Below are positions 5,062 through 6,392 of a DNA stretch of 6,392 bases, one piece after another. This DNA is from Candidatus Woesearchaeota archaeon (lineage in GTDB: Archaea; Nanobdellota; Nanobdellia; Woesearchaeales; JACQNA01). A program made the position numbers and the translations under genes. Within the stretch, counting starts at the first letter, position 1. The number at the start of each line of letters is the position of its first letter. The stretch spans positions 1-6,392 of the forward strand of contig JACQNA010000035.1 in assembly GCA_016203335.1 (NCBI GenBank). The letters run 5' to 3'. A model generated the notes under the pieces. That model worked only from the letters and a program-made list of their open reading frames with translations, had not been told where the DNA came from and searched no databases.

Positions 5062-5277
5062 ATGGACATGTACATGCCAAACAATGAAGCCACGCTCCGG
5101 AGCAACTGCCCCTGCTGCTGGCAGCCTCTCGAGATGAGCGGCAATTTCACCAATACGCCGCGGTTTGGAACAATCTGCGGATGCTGTCACGCGTTGCTGA
5201 GGGTGTACCCGCATAGCCCTCACAGGGTGGTACTCAGCGTCATGCAGCCGGGAAAAGGGCTGTTGGTCATCCATTGA
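5062..5277 (+). CDS. Small zinc-ribbon-like protein
   Basis: This 71-residue protein starts at ATG 5062, chosen because GGAGG (5051-5055) precedes it by 6 bases. An in-frame ATG at 5044 lacks such a site. Two Cys-X2-Cys knuckles, C16/C19 ('CPCC') and C39/C42 ('CGCC'), are separated by 19 residues. This is the pattern of a zinc ribbon that binds one Zn2+ through four cysteines. Extra cysteines C18 and C41 occur at matching positions in each knuckle. After the second knuckle comes a beta-like stretch ('HRVVLSVMQPGKGLLVIH'). Zinc ribbons bind nucleic acid or proteins, and which applies here cannot be told. It ends with TGA. Readthrough would add only seven codons before a TAG. Confidence 0.75.
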   Translation: MDMYMPNNEATLRSNCPCCWQPLEMSGNFTNTPRFGTICGCCHALLRVYPHSPHRVVLSVMQPGKGLLVIH

Positions 5278-5310
5278 CGTGGGATCGTGGGCTGGTAGCC
5301 GGGCGTTATT

Positions 5311-5334
5311 CCCTGCTTGATTTCAGATGCAGGG
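5311..5334. repeat. Intergenic inverted repeat, 6-bp stem
   Basis: CCCTGC (5311-5316) and GCAGGG (5329-5334) form a perfect 6-bp inverted repeat around 12 bases, in the 131-base gap after the zinc-ribbon-like gene. No T-run follows on the plus strand. It may be an RNA structural element or an operator. Function is unknown. Confidence 0.35.
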
Positions 5335-5367
5335 TTGGGATGAACTACTCCAGGTCACCAAAACGCG

Positions 5368-5388
5368 GGGCTGCCAGCCCTCTCTTTT
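5368..5388 (+). terminator. GC hairpin with pyrimidine/T-rich tail before the 5409 gene
   Basis: GGGCT (5368-5372), GCC loop, AGCCC (5376-5380), then TCTCTTTT (5381-5388). This looks like an intrinsic terminator or attenuator. It is only 20 bases before the next start codon and immediately upstream of that gene's ribosome site. If functional, it would separate or attenuate transcription between the 5062 and 5409 genes. Confidence 0.45.
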
Positions 5389-5408
5389 CACCGAGAGAAA
5401 GGAATGGT

Positions 5409-5597
5409 ATGTGTACACCTACTCCTGAAGGATACCGGGTTTATCTCCAGGCCCATCAACAGGCTGTCGCCGAGCTGGCGTCCATCCCCTTCCCGGACTG
5501 CACCAGCATGTGTCCCTTGATTGCGCTGCTTGGCGTGGACGAGTGCGAGAATGTCTGTCCGCATAAGTTCATCCGCTGCGGCAAGGATGTCCAGTAA
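5409..5597 (+). CDS. Small cysteine-rich protein of unknown function
   Basis: This is a 62-residue product. ATG 5409 is chosen because AAAGGA (5398-5403) precedes it by 5 bases. The frame is open back to a TTG at 5274, but that region carries hairpins and looks intergenic. Cysteines lie at 2, 31, 35, 46, 50 and 57. The central arrangement C31-X3-C35, C46-X3-C50 plus C57 suggests two paired CX3C helices bound by metal or disulfides. Residues 7-26 form a predicted amphipathic helix ('GYRVYLQAHQQAVAELASI'). The pattern is not a standard zinc ribbon, and I do not recognise a family. It lies next to another cysteine-rich gene, so metal binding is a shared theme, but function is unknown. Confidence 0.65.
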   Translation: MCTPTPEGYRVYLQAHQQAVAELASIPFPDCTSMCPLIALLGVDECENVCPHKFIRCGKDVQ

Positions 5598-5602
5598 TCC
5601 AT

Positions 5603-5617
5603 CAGAATACCCTTCTG
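5603..5617. repeat. Intergenic 5-bp hairpin between the 5409 and 5635 genes
   Basis: CAGAA (5603-5607), TACCC loop, TTCTG (5613-5617). It sits in a 37-base gap, just before the AAAGGAG ribosome site at 5622-5628. It has no T-run, so it is unlikely to terminate transcription. It could influence access to the ribosome site. Confidence 0.3.
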
Positions 5618-5634
5618 GCTGAAAGGAGTTCCCC

Positions 5635-5901
5635 ATGATTCTGGAGTACGACGGCACCTTTACTTCTCCGGATGGCCGGGTAGAGGAAGTCTCTCTGTTC
5701 CGGGAGAAGGGAAAGCGGAAATACACGCTTCACCTGAATGGCTGGATGATCGGCCAGAATCTCACCAAGACCAGGCTCAAGCGGCAGTTTTCCGGCGGCA
5801 AGCTGCATCTGGTGTCTGACCGGAGCGGTGTGGCTGAGCGAAGGGAGATGGTGGCGAGCCTACTCCGCTCGATGAGCCCGGCAAGATTCGCAAACAGGTA
5901 G
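5635..5901 (+). CDS. Small basic beta-rich protein of unknown function
   Basis: This 88-residue product starts at ATG 5635, with AAAGGAG (5622-5628) at 6-base spacing. Alternating hydrophobic and charged residues suggest four or five beta strands ('MILEYDGTFTS', 'EEVSLFRE', 'KYTLHLNGWMIG', 'GKLHLVSD'), followed by a C-terminal helix (66-80, 'VAERREMVASLLRSM'). It is rich in Lys and Arg ('KTRLKRQF' around 45-52), which would suit nucleic-acid binding, but there is no known motif. There are no membrane segments and no cysteines. It is one of the co-oriented genes of the cassette, separated by small structured gaps from its neighbours. Confidence 0.65.
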   Translation: MILEYDGTFTSPDGRVEEVSLFREKGKRKYTLHLNGWMIGQNLTKTRLKRQFSGGKLHLVSDRSGVAERREMVASLLRSMSPARFANR

Positions 5902-5906
5902 ACATT

Positions 5907-5919
5907 CCTGCGGGGCAGG
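5907..5919. repeat. GC-rich 5-bp hairpin after the 5635 gene
   Basis: CCTGC (5907-5911), GGG loop, GCAGG (5915-5919), starting 5 bases after the TAG of the 5635 gene. There is no T-run, so termination is doubtful. It may protect the 3' end of the upstream mRNA. Confidence 0.3.
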
Positions 5920-5956
5920 CGCGCCAAGCAGGACTGCTGAACCGCGCTGGGCAGCA

Positions 5957-5968
5957 TTTCCATGGAAA
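5957..5968. promoter_or_regulatory. 12-bp perfect palindrome in the gap before the 6009 gene
   Basis: TTTCCATGGAAA is a perfect palindrome in the 107-base gap between the 5635 and 6009 genes, 40 bases before the latter's start. It could bind a dimeric regulator. No promoter elements are evident beside it. Confidence 0.3.
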
Positions 5969-6008
5969 CCAGCCATCACGCATCTCGGAAATGAAAGGAA
6001 AACAATCC

Positions 6009-6356
6009 ATGCAGACCAAGCTGACGCTTTCGCTGCTCCGTCCCCTCCACCCCTTACGAACCAAGCGGCTCATCGGGAAGAGGGAACGGGTGCTGCCGAC
6101 CGCCAAAGGGGCGAGATGGGAGTTCCCTCTCCTTCGTCTCCAGGAGCTGTTCCGGGAGGACGTCCTGCACCACCTTGACGTCAGATGGAATACCGGCAAT
6201 GTGTTTACCATTGTGGTGGCGGACATCGGCCCTGACGGGGTGCTTTACTGCTGCGATGACGGCCAGAGAATTGTCGGCGCGAGGGCCGCCATCTTCGACA
6301 TCTCCCTGAAGCATGGTCTCATCGTCCGCGTCCAGCTGGAGCCGACAAGGCAGTAG
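6009..6356 (+). CDS. Small protein of unknown function with basic N-terminus and beta-rich C-terminus
   Basis: This is a 115-residue product. ATG 6009 is preferred over the in-frame ATG 5991 because the ribosome site GAAAGGA (5993-5999, spacing 9) lies just inside the longer version. Residues 1-35 are basic and rich in Leu, Arg and Pro ('LRPLHPLRTKRLIGKRER'). Residues 40-58 may form a helix ('WEFPLLRLQELFREDVLHHL'). Residues 60-112 are beta-like ('VFTIVVADIGPDGVLYCCDD', 'AIFDISLKHGLIVRVQLE'). Two adjacent cysteines lie in the strand before 'DDGQR'. I do not recognise a family. It ends 36 bases before the window edge, and nothing can be seen in the remainder. Confidence 0.65.
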   Translation: MQTKLTLSLLRPLHPLRTKRLIGKRERVLPTAKGARWEFPLLRLQELFREDVLHHLDVRWNTGNVFTIVVADIGPDGVLYCCDDGQRIVGARAAIFDISLKHGLIVRVQLEPTRQ

Positions 6357-6392
6357 ATCGCGGGCAGCCGGTGCTGTCTCCGTAGTACCCGA

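Noticed and set aside
4777..5274. 165-codon minus-strand open frame
   Set aside because: It is antisense to the three-helix membrane protein and the zinc-ribbon-like gene, both with clear ribosome sites. Its product is His/Pro-rich and unlike any family.
342..5277. Complete reassignment of UGA to an amino acid in this genome
   Set aside because: UGA ends the coiled-coil, ATPase, 3342 and 5062 genes at sensible places. In two of these the next in-frame stop follows quickly or the downstream frame is clearly not coding. At most partial readthrough fits.
1..6392. CRISPR array, insertion sequence, rRNA or integrase attachment repeats
   Set aside because: I found no regularly spaced repeats, transposase or integrase-like protein, rRNA-like sequence, or second copy of the tRNA 3' end that would mark an attachment site.

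Overview
The window looks archaeal, or like a plasmid, virus or integrated element of an archaeon. Three signs support this. A HerA-type ATPase gene of the kind common in archaea is present. A RelE-like toxin and a short antitoxin-like gene have the sequence style of archaeal families. Both of those genes have a TATA-like box centred 26 bases before an ATG, the spacing expected for leaderless archaeal mRNAs. One tRNA has bacterial-looking features (U73), so the assignment is tentative. Lineage cannot be fixed from the sequence alone.

Layout. Bases 1-2357 hold a two-gene unit: the 3' end of a coiled-coil protein gene, then a complete 671-residue HerA/VirB4-like ATPase whose GTG start overlaps the preceding stop. 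Bases 2358-2743 hold no convincing gene. Bases 2744-3240 hold a RelE-like toxin gene on + and a 43-residue antitoxin-like gene on -, arranged tail to tail with a 4-base overlap. Their TATA-like boxes face each other from outside. This is an unusual layout for a type II toxin-antitoxin pair.

Bases 3342-6356 are a run of eight small co-oriented genes, each with its own Shine-Dalgarno sequence and separated by gaps of about 40 to 200 bases. Two encode small membrane proteins, one a probably exported protein, two cysteine-rich small proteins (one with a zinc-ribbon-like pattern), and three soluble proteins that I do not recognise. A tRNA gene sits in the middle of this run. This organisation resembles accessory or viral gene cassettes.

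The most striking item is that tRNA (4566-4637). It folds perfectly as a standard-length tRNA, has tRNA-Gly-like acceptor features, and carries anticodon UCA, which reads the stop codon UGA. In the same window UGA lies in frame in three suggestive places. It separates a well-placed ribosome site and start from the toxin ORF (2765-2767). It joins the 3342 membrane protein to the 3675 protein. It also lies downstream of the ATPase. UGA also appears as an ordinary terminator, so I propose partial or conditional opal readthrough, not full reassignment. This remains a hypothesis.
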